Program-made: the position numbers and the translations under genes
The notes under the pieces: generated by a model
The model's database searches: none
Told to the model about the DNA's origin: nothing
What the model saw: the letters and a program-made list of their open reading frames with translations, nothing else
Part shown: piece by piece, positions 46,168-55,350 of the stretch
Position numbering within the stretch: position 1 is the stretch's first letter
Layout of the letters: the number at the start of each line of letters is the position of its first letter
Source: Geminisphaera colitermitum TAV2
GTDB lineage: Bacteria > Verrucomicrobiota > Verrucomicrobiia > Opitutales > Opitutaceae
Reading direction: 5' to 3'
NCBI RefSeq assembly: GCF_000171235.2
Contig: NZ_ABEA03000188.1
Location: 1-64,000, forward strand
Length of the DNA stretch: 64,000 nucleotides

Positions 46168-46362
46168 TTACTTCCCTCTTTTGTGGCGGGAGACTTTGCG
46201 GCCTGCGAGGGTGTAAACGTTGCCGCGCTTGCGACGGGCGCGTTTCTTCGCGGTGGCGTAGCCGCCCGCGCGTCCAACAATGGCGGCGGCGCGTTTGCGC
46301 GTGGCCGGTTTAGCGAGGGGGATGCGGCGTTTCGTTCCCTTGGCTTTGGTGCGTTTTTTCAT
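46168..46362 (-). CDS. Very basic 64-aa protein (virion DNA-condensing candidate)
   Basis: MKKRTKAKGTKRRIPLAKPATRKRAAAIVGRAGGYATAKKRARRKRGNVYTLAGRKVSRHKRGK. Confidence 0.6.
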   Translation of the reverse strand: MKKRTKAKGTKRRIPLAKPATRKRAAAIVGRAGGYATAKKRARRKRGNVYTLAGRKVSRHKRGK

Positions 46363-46555
46363 GGCGAGAAATTGGGAGAGAGGGGGAGGGGGGGGGCATG
46401 GCTTCGCGCCGCCATTTCCAGACCAGATAAGCGATGCCTAGCAATCCGCCGATGGCGGCGATGATGCCGTTGATGTGATCGAGTGTGAGGCTCGCCGTCG
46501 CGGGAACAGCGGCGGCGATGCAGTCGGCGAGTTTGGTGCGGAGGGCGGCAAACAT
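46310..46555 (-). CDS. Small membrane protein
   Basis: TM ITGIIAAIGGLLGIAYLVWKW-like segment. Confidence 0.45.
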   Translation of the reverse strand: MFAALRTKLADCIAAAVPATASLTLDHINGIIAAIGGLLGIAYLVWKWRREAMPPPSPSLPISRHEKTHQSQGNETPHPPR

Positions 46556-46557
46556 GG

Positions 46558-46971
46558 TTACTTGGCTTTCTTTTTCGGTGTTGGTGCCGGTGTCGGTAGG
46601 TAAGGGCGAATCAGCACGAACACGTAAGCGACGATGGCTCCGCCGATCACCCAGCGAAGCCAGACGGGGATGCTGCCGAGAATGCCCTTCCCAACGGTGT
46701 CGATTGCGGTGTTGATGCGGACGGGGAGTTCCTCAACGGACTCAGCAATTGCGGAGGGGACGCGTTCCGCCATCGTGGACGTCAGCTTGGTTCCAGTCAC
46801 AACGTTGCCGAAAATGGCATCTATGTTGGCGGCGGCCTCTGTCTCGGTGATCAGGCCGTCCTCTTGTTGCCGCTCCACGATTCCCGCCATTCGCGCTGCG
46901 TTATTTTCCTGCGCTTGGAGCGCGTCTGTGGTCCCTGTGGCCCAGCCGACTATCTTTGTCCACAATGTCAT
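46558..46971 (-). CDS. Membrane protein with C-terminal TM
   Basis: GSIPVWLRWVIGGAIVAYVFVLIRPYL. Confidence 0.55.
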   Translation of the reverse strand: MTLWTKIVGWATGTTDALQAQENNAARMAGIVERQQEDGLITETEAAANIDAIFGNVVTGTKLTSTMAERVPSAIAESVEELPVRINTAIDTVGKGILGSIPVWLRWVIGGAIVAYVFVLIRPYLPTPAPTPKKKAK

Positions 46972-46995
46972 CGTTTTGGTCTCCTTTATTCGTAG

Positions 46996-48120
46996 TTAAT
47001 TAATCAATACGCGTCCCCAAGAAATTTCAAAGTCGAGTGTCAGCGTGTGGTCACTGTCCTTGGTTTGGGGCTGGTCAAAGATGATACGGAAAATGGGGTA
47101 AAAGGTCTGGTAATCCCACCAGCCGAAACCGGCGCAACGGACGACAGCAATGTTGCCGTCGTTGATGGTGAATGTGGCGCGGTAGGTGTAGCGGCGACTT
47201 CCGCCGATGTAATTGGCGCGGATGGGTTCGACGGTTTTGACGGTGCCGGTGAGCGAGCCCGCGCCGGATTCGAGATGCGCGGCTTTGTGAATATCCGTGG
47301 AATCAGACACAAAAACCGGAATATAATAATTATACGCGTTGCAGGGGTGGAAGCGATGATTCCAGTTGAGATTTTCCAACTGCTGTTTGCCTCCGCCTGC
47401 GATCCATGCGGGAAAAGCGATGTTTTCGGGGGCCAGCGGTGAGACCGTGATGGCGAGTTCGAGAACGATCTTGAGTTGCTGGCCTGAAACCAGCGTGACA
47501 CCCCCGGCAGCGAGCACGTCGCGGCCAAAGAGGTTGCCGCCCGCTCCGTTCCAGCGCGACCAGCCGACTTCCTGAATGGTGACCTGTTGCGAGACGGCGG
47601 CGAAAACAAAGGTGCGTTTTAAGACGATTTTGCCGTCCAGAAGGTTGACACTGTTGTCGTCTGCTCCGGTGCCGAGCGTGGAGGTGCGCATGTATTCTGC
47701 GGCAAGGCCGGTCTGGTTGACATACCAAACGGTGCCGGGGGTGGGGATGGCGGAGGTGCGGGCCGTGGCAACGGTGACAGTCGTGGTGTCGGTGTACGCC
47801 TCAATGGGCATTTCTTCGCCGGTATCCAGTTTTAGGAGACGTCCGGCATCCTGAGCGACGAAGAAACCGGCAGAGGCGGTGACGGTAGTGCCGTTTTGGG
47901 TGAAGGTGACTTCACCGCTGGCGCGTTTGGTGGGATCGGTGCCTTTTCCGGCAACAGCGTAATTGACGACTTCATCCCAGCGATAGGAGGCGATGTCTTC
48001 GAGGCCGCGGTTGAGGATGAGGTTGCGGCGCCACGGGCGGGAGTCGGCAAGGGTGCCGTCCGGGTTGATCACGTCGATTTGGTAGCGGATGGCCGCGCCT
48101 TGATGTGAATGGATTTTCAT
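46996..48120 (-). CDS. Spike/receptor-binding-like structural protein
   Basis: Beta-rich 374 aa; MKIHSHQGAAIRYQIDVINPDGTLADSRPWRRNLILNRGLEDIA. Confidence 0.5.
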   Translation of the reverse strand: MKIHSHQGAAIRYQIDVINPDGTLADSRPWRRNLILNRGLEDIASYRWDEVVNYAVAGKGTDPTKRASGEVTFTQNGTTVTASAGFFVAQDAGRLLKLDTGEEMPIEAYTDTTTVTVATARTSAIPTPGTVWYVNQTGLAAEYMRTSTLGTGADDNSVNLLDGKIVLKRTFVFAAVSQQVTIQEVGWSRWNGAGGNLFGRDVLAAGGVTLVSGQQLKIVLELAITVSPLAPENIAFPAWIAGGGKQQLENLNWNHRFHPCNAYNYYIPVFVSDSTDIHKAAHLESGAGSLTGTVKTVEPIRANYIGGSRRYTYRATFTINDGNIAVVRCAGFGWWDYQTFYPIFRIIFDQPQTKDSDHTLTLDFEISWGRVLIN

Positions 48121-48755
48121 GCGTCTGCGTTTGCGGGTTGGGCTTGATATAAAAATGCGGTGACTGCGGTTTTTTGCGAAAGGGGGTGTGCGGCGGAGTA
48201 ACGGCCAGCGGTCTGCATGGCCGCGCCTGCAAAGCCGGTGCGTTGCGCGGTGGCATCTGTGTGCGCATCGGTGGGCATGGGTTCGTAAGTCCACGCGGTT
48301 GCGCCGGTGCGTTGTGTTGTGGTGTCCGTGCGGGACAGAGGAGGGGAGGGGGTGTAAGCGCCCCATTTGATGCCGAGGGTGCGGGCGTCTTCCGTGATGA
48401 GAGGGCGTCCGTCCTCAGTGACGAGGATTACGGGCCGGATGCCGGTACGTTGCGTGGGGGGGACGGTGCAGGGCAGGGTAGGGGAGGGGGCGTAACCGCC
48501 CCATTTGATGCCGAGGGTGTGGCCGTTTTCCGTGATGAGAGGGCGTCCGTCTTCAGTGACAAGTATCACGGGCCGGATGCCGGTGCGTTGCGTGGGGGGG
48601 ACGGTGCGCGAGGTGACGGCAGTCAACTCATAGAGCGTGCCGGTCAACGCGGTGCGTTGCGTGGTGGCGGGCCGGTGATAGGGAACGCCACGGCGCGGTC
48701 CCACCCACAGGAGGGGCGTCGGGATGCGTTGAGTCTGTGCCTGCTGAAAAATCAT
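48117..48755 (-). CDS. Repeat-containing structural protein with two near-identical ~40-aa units
   Basis: VPPTQRTGIRPVILVTEDGRPLITE..TLGIKWG.Y.PSP twice; matching ~120-bp DNA repeats at about 48352-48600. Confidence 0.6.
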   Translation of the reverse strand: MIFQQAQTQRIPTPLLWVGPRRGVPYHRPATTQRTALTGTLYELTAVTSRTVPPTQRTGIRPVILVTEDGRPLITENGHTLGIKWGGYAPSPTLPCTVPPTQRTGIRPVILVTEDGRPLITEDARTLGIKWGAYTPSPPLSRTDTTTQRTGATAWTYEPMPTDAHTDATAQRTGFAGAAMQTAGRYSAAHPLSQKTAVTAFLYQAQPANADA

Positions 48756-48759
48756 CCGT

Positions 48760-49119
48760 TTACGGCGTGGGAATGGCGCTTTCGGCGGCGGCTTTGACGG
48801 CGAGGGGAACAAGACCACCGATAACTTTCGTCATCTCAGCGAGGGACTGTGCTTGCGCGGCATTTGCGGCCCCTGCGCTGTCCATCACGGTTGATGCGTC
48901 GGTTTTGATGGAAGCGGCGCGCAAAACGTAATCTCCAGCGACAAGTTCCAGTTTCTCAGCGGCCATGTTTTTCGGAAGCACAAGCTCAACGCTTCGTCCC
49001 TCCGGTGTTGAGAAATGCAACCGTGTGGCGGCGTCGCTAGCGTTGGTTCTTTGAAAGGCCGCGCAGCCGGAAAGGACGGCGAGCGCGGCGAGTAGTGTGA
49101 TAGTGAATACTATTTTCAT
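48760..49119 (-). CDS. Predicted lipoprotein
   Basis: MKIVFTITLLAALAVLSGC lipobox. Confidence 0.55.
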   Translation of the reverse strand: MKIVFTITLLAALAVLSGCAAFQRTNASDAATRLHFSTPEGRSVELVLPKNMAAEKLELVAGDYVLRAASIKTDASTVMDSAGAANAAQAQSLAEMTKVIGGLVPLAVKAAAESAIPTP

Positions 49120-49125
49120 TTTTGG

Positions 49126-49614
49126 TTATCGTTTAATGTGACGTTGACGGTAAAAATCGGGGAGACGGGCGGAGGGTTTTGATGGATAGGGCAGTCCGGT
49201 GCGTTTGCTGTAATTGTCGCGCCATGCCCCCCCCCCTCCCATGCGCACTGCGCGGTAAATGGTGCTCCGGGTCAGCCAGTTCACTCCGAGGGCTTCCATC
49301 GCTTCGAGGAAGATGGCGTCAGCTTCCGCACGCGTGAGGAGGATGTTGTCGGATTTGTTCTCTTCCGTTGATTGGTTGGCGTAGAGAAAATCATGGATGA
49401 TTGCGGCGGCGGTGTATTTACCAGCGGGCGGAAACACGCGCCAAAAGAGGCGCGGGATGCTGGCAAGGTCGGTGAAAAATCCGGTGGGCAGGTCAATGCG
49501 CCCGTGCGTGTCCGAGATGAACGCAAAGGGCGCGGCGAGTAGCAGCGCACGGTCTTGACCGAGGATGGTCTTGGTCTTGAGGGATCGTGGAAATTTGACG
49601 AGTGCGGCAGTCAT
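49126..49614 (-). CDS. DUF1353-family phage protein
   Basis: IDLPTGFFTDLASIPRLFWRVFPPAGKYTAAAIIHDFLYA. Confidence 0.85.
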   Translation of the reverse strand: MTAALVKFPRSLKTKTILGQDRALLLAAPFAFISDTHGRIDLPTGFFTDLASIPRLFWRVFPPAGKYTAAAIIHDFLYANQSTEENKSDNILLTRAEADAIFLEAMEALGVNWLTRSTIYRAVRMGGGGAWRDNYSKRTGLPYPSKPSARLPDFYRQRHIKR

Positions 49615-50081
49615 TTTTGTTCGGCGGCGAGGGCGCGAAAGAGGTCGATGCGGGCGGACTCGACGGCGGCGGAGCCGCGGCGTTTCTCACGTCCCTCGAT
49701 CTGGCGCTGCCAGATGCCGAGAGGCGTGCCATTTGGGAGGTCGCCAATCGGGCGCGTGATCCCGGCATCCGTCATGAGTCGCGACACGTAGGCGCTGCGC
49801 GGGATGAGCGGATTGACAGGCGCATCGGGCAGACTGGCGGGTTTGACCTCCGGTTCGGGAGCGCGCACATCCTCGACCTTGACCGGGTCTTGCGCGGAGG
49901 CGGCGTCCACACATCGCGGGGCCGGTGTCACGGCGGGCTGTGCGGCGGGCGGTTTTTCGATACGCGCAACCATTGCGAGCCGTTCCAACATGGTCGGTTG
50001 TTTGGGCGCTGTCGGCGTGATGTCGGCGAGACAGAACAGGCCGGGCAACATGAGGAAAGGAACGAGCAACAGAGTGCGCAT
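49611..50081 (-). CDS. Exported hypothetical protein
   Basis: Signal peptide MRTLLLVPFLMLPGLFCLA. Confidence 0.5.
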   Translation of the reverse strand: MRTLLLVPFLMLPGLFCLADITPTAPKQPTMLERLAMVARIEKPPAAQPAVTPAPRCVDAASAQDPVKVEDVRAPEPEVKPASLPDAPVNPLIPRSAYVSRLMTDAGITRPIGDLPNGTPLGIWQRQIEGREKRRGSAAVESARIDLFRALAAEQK

Positions 50082-50150
50082 GGCGGCGAATATTTGGGTT
50101 GGTGTTGCATCGGAGCCGCCGTCGCGGCCCCGGTTGTAGTGGCGGATTGA

Positions 50151-50852
50151 TTACGGCTGCGCTTTTTCCGAGACGGCGATGGAAGTCACGAGCTTTTGAA
50201 GCCATGCGTCACGAGCCGGACTAGCGTCTCGTTTGTCCACGGCGCGGGCCTCGGCTTTGAGCAAGGCAAGTTCCTGTGCAGGCGTTTTGGTCAGCAGGTA
50301 TTTGCTGAACCATTGTGTATAACCCTTATCAATCGCCCCCTTGCCGATGGCTTTGATGTAGGCGTTTTCACGAATCGACGGATTTTCCAGACGCTTTGCA
50401 GCCTTGGAAAACGCATGAAGATTGCCAGTCGTCACCTCTGTGACGGCGATTTCTTCGGCGCTGGCGAAGTTGGAGATGTAGAGCGAGGGCGCATACTCAC
50501 GCGCCAGATCCTGCACGGGGGGGATGCCGGGCAATGGCTGAATGGGATCGGTCTCGCGGGTCAGCGCGTTAGTGTAGTTGCGGATAATCAGACCGGCGAT
50601 GTTTGGGGCGAGGGTTTTCACCTCGGCGATGACGGGCAGGCCAAGGGCGAACACGGTGGCATCATTGGTGGCGCGCCATGCCTTGTAATTGGCGGCGCGG
50701 TCGGCCTGAGTGGCACCCTTGGCATACTCGGTTTCACCCTGTTTTTGCAGGGCAACGGCCTGTTGCGCGGCAGACAAAACCGGCGCGGGAGCGGCGGCGA
50801 AAAGCGCGCCGGCAAAGCTGGCAACGCTGAGGAGGATCATGAATTTTTTCAT
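50151..50852 (-). CDS. Exported hypothetical protein
   Basis: Signal peptide MKKFMILLSVASFAGALFAAA. Confidence 0.55.
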   Translation of the reverse strand: MKKFMILLSVASFAGALFAAAPAPVLSAAQQAVALQKQGETEYAKGATQADRAANYKAWRATNDATVFALGLPVIAEVKTLAPNIAGLIIRNYTNALTRETDPIQPLPGIPPVQDLAREYAPSLYISNFASAEEIAVTEVTTGNLHAFSKAAKRLENPSIRENAYIKAIGKGAIDKGYTQWFSKYLLTKTPAQELALLKAEARAVDKRDASPARDAWLQKLVTSIAVSEKAQP

Positions 50853-50913
50853 GGTGTGTTATGTTGGTTTTGTATTTTATTTACGAATACCAGCGAACGT
50901 CGCCGGAAATGGA

Positions 50914-51492
50914 TCAGGGGTTGGGGGCAACGAGCGCAAAGGTGGGCACGATGGGGTGCCAGATGTTTTCATAAGAGCCGCCGCTGATGCGCTGGTAACT
51001 CCAGATGAGGTTCGGGTTGTCTGGCCGGATCGTTACATCAACGGGGACAACCACGATGGCAGCGGCAATGGTCGCGCCGGTAGAACTGCGCATCGCGTAG
51101 ATGCTTTCAGTGGTGGACTGTCTGCGCCAGCGGCGGCGGTCGGTCCAGCCCGAATCCGTGAAAAACACGGTGGGTTTCGGCCCGGTCTGGCCTGACACTG
51201 CCACGCGCGCGGGGTCTGGCGAATGATAATACAGATACAAATCCGTAAACGGCGAGTGCTCGCCGAAATTCGAAACCGTGGCCTTGAGTTCGAAATCGGT
51301 AAAATTGGCTCCGAGCGGAAGAGTGAAAATGGCGAACTTGGGCGCACGCGCCAAGCCGTTGACCGTTGTTCCCTCTGGCACGGTCAGCGTGCCAGAGATT
51401 TCAGTCTGCCCGGTCAGTTTCGCGTCTTTGATCGGTGTGGCGGCATACGCCGCGCCTGCCACAAAAAGGAAAATGAAGAGAATGCGTGTCAT
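50914..51492 (-). CDS. Exported beta-rich hypothetical protein
   Basis: Signal peptide MTRILFIFLFVAGAAYA. Confidence 0.5.
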   Translation of the reverse strand: MTRILFIFLFVAGAAYAATPIKDAKLTGQTEISGTLTVPEGTTVNGLARAPKFAIFTLPLGANFTDFELKATVSNFGEHSPFTDLYLYYHSPDPARVAVSGQTGPKPTVFFTDSGWTDRRRWRRQSTTESIYAMRSSTGATIAAAIVVVPVDVTIRPDNPNLIWSYQRISGGSYENIWHPIVPTFALVAPNP

Positions 51493-51869
51493 GGCAAAAT
51501 GAGGCAAACGAGGATGTGCCCGGAGATGGATGGCGGGCCGGAGAGTTCGACGGTGAAGCCGTACATCGTGATCGACTCGGCAACTGGGTTTGCCCAAAGG
51601 TTATCGCCGTTTTCGGGCTTGGTAATGGAACAAAAGATACGCGATGGAGGCGCGGCAAAAGGGGAGGGGAATTCGACAATCACGGCGGATGCACCAGCGG
51701 AAATGGGTGTGGATACCAGCACAGGGGCGAATCCGCCGCCGCCGATCTTCGACACGGCGAGACGGCGCGAGCCGGACGGCCCGGACACCATCAGAAAATC
51801 ATCTGGGTCGATTACCTCGGCATCGGGTAGATCGGTCAACTTGGTCGGGATGTAGTCTTCAGGGCTCAT
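51489..51869 (-). CDS. Beta-rich structural candidate
   Basis: 126 aa ORF in structural operon. Confidence 0.45.
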   Translation of the reverse strand: MSPEDYIPTKLTDLPDAEVIDPDDFLMVSGPSGSRRLAVSKIGGGGFAPVLVSTPISAGASAVIVEFPSPFAAPPSRIFCSITKPENGDNLWANPVAESITMYGFTVELSGPPSISGHILVCLILP

Positions 51870-51870
51870 T

Positions 51871-52446
51871 TTAGAGAATCCACCAAAGTTCGTGCATGGC
51901 GACGGCCACCGGCGCCGCGTTGGGATTGTGAATGCGCAGATAACGGCTGGTCTGGACGTTGATCGTTTCGCCGGGCCGGACTACGCCGCCCGGGTTGGGA
52001 GAGATGTTGTCGAATAGTTGCAGGGTGCCTTCTGGAGACAGGTTGGAAATAACCACACATTTGCGGCGTGTGCGGTTGGCTCTGGGGATGCCGTCCAACA
52101 CGACGGGGGCGACTGTCGTGATCGTGTCGCCGGGGATGGTGACAAACTCGGTGTTTTCCTCAATCTGGCGGCGGCCCGCCTCAACAAATTCCGTGTACCC
52201 CACCCATACTGAGATTTTCGCGGTTTGCCTGTCCAACATCCGCAATTCGATTCGCTCAAAATCCTCGCCTTCGAGGAAGCGAAAGCCTTCCCCGGCGTGA
52301 AGCACGCTTTCGGGGCAATTATCCACTTTGACAATGACGGCGGAGGGCGCATCCACGATGCGGAAATAACGTCCGCTCGCCGAAAGCGGGTAGGTTTCGC
52401 CCTCCGGAATAATGGGGCGGACTAGACGGCTGTGATATTGGATCAT
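51871..52446 (-). CDS. Beta-rich minor capsid/penton candidate
   Basis: 191 aa, MIQYHSRLVRPIIPEGETYPLSASGRYFRIVDAPSAVIVKVDN. Confidence 0.45.
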   Translation of the reverse strand: MIQYHSRLVRPIIPEGETYPLSASGRYFRIVDAPSAVIVKVDNCPESVLHAGEGFRFLEGEDFERIELRMLDRQTAKISVWVGYTEFVEAGRRQIEENTEFVTIPGDTITTVAPVVLDGIPRANRTRRKCVVISNLSPEGTLQLFDNISPNPGGVVRPGETINVQTSRYLRIHNPNAAPVAVAMHELWWIL

Positions 52447-52448
52447 GG

Positions 52449-53327
52449 TTATTTGTTGGCGAGGATGAGGAGACCGATGCCAAGGACGGCGGCGGCCCCG
52501 CCGACCACCCACTTGTTTTCGGTGAGTCCAGGTGACTTGTTTTCCGCGAATTTCTCCGTTGTGCTTTCAATCAGGCGCTCTGCGGTGCCGATGCTGTCTG
52601 CGCTTTGGGCTTTGGCGGCGTTGATCGTGGAGAGCGTGGTTGAGTGCTGGTAGGAAAGGGCAGTGCGCAGCGCGTCGATGGTTTCGGCGGTATTGTCGCC
52701 CGCGAAATCCAGCGCGGCGCGATGCGATTCGTTGACGGCGTCAATGGCGTTCTGAGTTGCCCCGGATACCACACCAAGCGCGGCACTTGTGGTGAGGTAA
52801 TTGGCTTCGAGGGATGCCCGGTTGGCGTCTCCCACGGTGGCAAAAGCGGCGTTGGCGGTGAAATAATTGGATGCCAGCGCGTCGGAGGCAGTGGATTTTT
52901 GTGCTTCGATGGATGCGGCGGCAGTGGCCTGTTGCGCTTCGACAGCGGCGGCGGCGGCTTCCGCACTGGCAAGGCTGGCAGTGCCTGCCGTGGCGAGCGC
53001 GGCGTTTGTCGTCAGATAGTTGGCTGCAAGAGCATCAGACACGGTGGCAAACGCGCCTTCGACCGCTCCGTAATCGGTCGCCGTCGTCACTGTCGTGAGC
53101 GAGATGTTGCTGTTGTTTCCAACCTTCCCGTTTTGCAGCAAGGAGCCGGTGTTGTCGGATTGGTCGATGGTGTTTCGCGAACCCGTGGTGGAAATGGCGT
53201 TGTCTTTGGCCGTTGCCCCCTGCCCGCTCCGGCCAACCGAGAGGGCGAGTTCTTGCGCACTGGATGTGGCAGAATAGTCCGTGGCGTTGGTATCGTTACT
53301 GGATTTTGATCCTCCAAAGAGTCCCAT
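52449..53327 (-). CDS. Ala-rich helical protein with internal repeats and C-terminal TM
   Basis: SDALAANYLTTNAALATAG / SDALASNYFTANAAFATVG / EANYLTTSAALGVVSG; C-terminal TM VVGGAAAVLGIGLLILANK. Confidence 0.55.
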   Translation of the reverse strand: MGLFGGSKSSNDTNATDYSATSSAQELALSVGRSGQGATAKDNAISTTGSRNTIDQSDNTGSLLQNGKVGNNSNISLTTVTTATDYGAVEGAFATVSDALAANYLTTNAALATAGTASLASAEAAAAAVEAQQATAAASIEAQKSTASDALASNYFTANAAFATVGDANRASLEANYLTTSAALGVVSGATQNAIDAVNESHRAALDFAGDNTAETIDALRTALSYQHSTTLSTINAAKAQSADSIGTAERLIESTTEKFAENKSPGLTENKWVVGGAAAVLGIGLLILANK

Positions 53328-53328
53328 T

Positions 53329-53721
53329 TTATTTCCTCCGTTTTCGATTTTTCCCGCCCGTCAAAAAAGCGATGAGCCCGCCAACAAAAACGACGGCGGC
53401 GGCGACCCCGCCAATGAGAATCCATGTAGTGCCTGACAAACTACTGACGGCGGTTGTCATGGTTTGGAAGGGGTTGGACGGCGACGACGGTGCGTAATTT
53501 AGGGGGACGGACGAACCATCCTTCGCCGTGGCGGCTATGGCTTCGGCAGTGGCGGTAACTCCGTTGTCTCTGGATGTCAGGTCCGTGTTTGTCGAAATGC
53601 CTCCCGTCCAATTCCCTCCGACAATCTTGGGAGAAAAAATCACAGTGCCAGCGTTGCTCGCGGCCCCGATGGCGTCGGTGCCTGCAAATGAGTTGCTGCC
53701 TGCGATGTCGAGCCAGCTCAT
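53329..53721 (-). CDS. C-terminal TM virion membrane protein candidate
   Basis: TTWILIGGVAAAVVFVGGLIAFLTGGKNRKRRK. Confidence 0.55.
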   Translation of the reverse strand: MSWLDIAGSNSFAGTDAIGAASNAGTVIFSPKIVGGNWTGGISTNTDLTSRDNGVTATAEAIAATAKDGSSVPLNYAPSSPSNPFQTMTTAVSSLSGTTWILIGGVAAAVVFVGGLIAFLTGGKNRKRRK

Positions 53722-53727
53722 GGTGGA

Positions 53728-54000
53728 TTAGCGACGACGGGCCATGAGGACGATGCCTCCGAGTGCGAGCACAACGGCGACGGCAAGGCCGATAATGTGT
53801 CCGGTGGAGAGCTTGAAACCGCCGCCCGTGGCGGCAGACTTGGCTTGTGCGGCAGCGGCTTGAGCGGCGGCGGCCTGTGCCTGTGCCTTGGCTACTTCAG
53901 CTTCGTTTTTGGAAGTCTGATACGAGCCGAAATATTGAAGCCCGGTGTTGAGCAGGTTGCTCAGCGTGCCGGATGAGGAAAGATCAAAGAGTGAGTCCAT
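53728..54000 (-). CDS. C-terminal TM virion membrane protein candidate
   Basis: LSTGHIIGLAVAVVLALGGIVLMARRR. Confidence 0.55.
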   Translation of the reverse strand: MDSLFDLSSSGTLSNLLNTGLQYFGSYQTSKNEAEVAKAQAQAAAAQAAAAQAKSAATGGGFKLSTGHIIGLAVAVVLALGGIVLMARRR

Positions 54001-54076
54001 GTGCGTTTTTTCCCATCCGCGCCTGTGCGGACGCGGACGGGGGACGTTGAGCGTTGCGGTTGATGGTGCGTAGGAC

Positions 54077-54898
54077 TCAGCCCTCGAACTTGGACAGAAT
54101 CTTCTCGTAAAGCATGTTCACCGCTTGGGCCTGCGGGCTGGTGACTCGCAAAAGCAGCTTCGAAGCGATGAGTGCATCTGTCGCCCCGAGAAGATCGAAG
54201 CACAGCGAGAAGTTGAAGGCGGTAGAATCCACCTGCGCATCGGCAAGGATGCGGGCAAGCTGTTCGCGCTTGAGATCGTAGAACAGCAGATCGTCCGCCG
54301 TGATGTCCACATGGCTGATGTCGTTGGCGGCTTCGAGATGCACGCGGGCAAGCCGTGTGTTCACCGGCAGCGATGGAATGTCGAACTGGCCTTCGTTGGC
54401 CTGTTCCGTGATGATGCCTTGGGCGATGATGGTTTTTAGGCGAACAGCATTGCCGTTGGCATCCTTCCCGACCGTGACACCCCTGTCGAACGTGCGCACG
54501 CCGTCGATACGGATGATGTCGGTTTCCTCCGCTTGTTCCTTGAGTGTGATTTCGTAGGTGAAGGATTTTTCCCCAACCATATCCCATGCGGTGCGGAGCA
54601 CGGCGTCGGGAGTTTGCTGCCAGTATTCGGCAAAGTAGATGGCAAGTTCATTGTCCACTTGAGGCATCTTGTTGAACTTGGCGATGCGACGGATGCGGGG
54701 GGCGCTCAGTTCACGAACAGTTTTGCCGTTCACATAGAGCGTCACCTTGTCGATGATTTCTTCCACTGGTGCGGGTGCGTTGTTCCGATAGCAGAAAAAA
54801 CGAAGGTCCATATAACGGACGTTGAGAGGCAGGGAACCGGTGGCAGTGCCCCCGGGAACCACGCCGGTCATTCCGATGATTCGATTGTGTAAAAACAT
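54077..54898 (-). CDS. Candidate double-jelly-roll major capsid protein (PM2 P2-like)
   Basis: 273 aa, beta-rich, flanked by small TM proteins and packaging ATPase; similar in size to PM2 P2. Confidence 0.55.
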   Translation of the reverse strand: MFLHNRIIGMTGVVPGGTATGSLPLNVRYMDLRFFCYRNNAPAPVEEIIDKVTLYVNGKTVRELSAPRIRRIAKFNKMPQVDNELAIYFAEYWQQTPDAVLRTAWDMVGEKSFTYEITLKEQAEETDIIRIDGVRTFDRGVTVGKDANGNAVRLKTIIAQGIITEQANEGQFDIPSLPVNTRLARVHLEAANDISHVDITADDLLFYDLKREQLARILADAQVDSTAFNFSLCFDLLGATDALIASKLLLRVTSPQAQAVNMLYEKILSKFEG

Positions 54899-54946
54899 GG
54901 TGTGTTTTCGGTGTTGTGGGTTGCGGTTGGCGGGTGGATGTGGCGG

Positions 54947-55078
54947 TTAGGCGGCGGGGGTGCCGTTAACGACTTTGGCGACGGTCTTGCTGCGGTTGAC
55001 GAGGGCGAGCCCGGCAATCACGCCGATTGCCGAGACGACGATGGCGATGATGTAAGGAACGAATTTTTTCATTTTCAT
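54947..55078 (-). CDS. 43-aa single-TM protein
   Basis: MKMKKFVPYIIAIVVSAIGVIAGLALVNRSKTV. Confidence 0.5.
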   Translation of the reverse strand: MKMKKFVPYIIAIVVSAIGVIAGLALVNRSKTVAKVVNGTPAA

Positions 55079-55350
55079 GATGTGGTGTAGTGCGGTTTGC
55101 GATACGTGCGATGAAGGCCCCTTTATCGTTCCTCCACTGCCCCCGCGAAAGCCTTCCGATGGACCAAAAACGGAAGGTTTGAGCCCTTTTGGGCCAAAAG
55201 CGGAAAAGATGGGAAGTTTTCGCCAAAAAGGGGAAGCCCGCACGGTCACAGGCAACCACTCCCCCCTTCCCCCCTCGCGAGCGAGGGGGAACCACCCACC
55301 ACAAACGCCGAGTCGAGTAGCCCCCCATCACACGCCGTGGGTGGGCGTTT

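Noticed and set aside
48352-48600. CRISPR or satellite
   Set aside because: Two long in-frame coding repeats, not short repeats with spacers
48174-48797. 207-aa plus-strand ORF
   Set aside because: Antisense to repeat-containing structural gene; repeats create open frames on both strands
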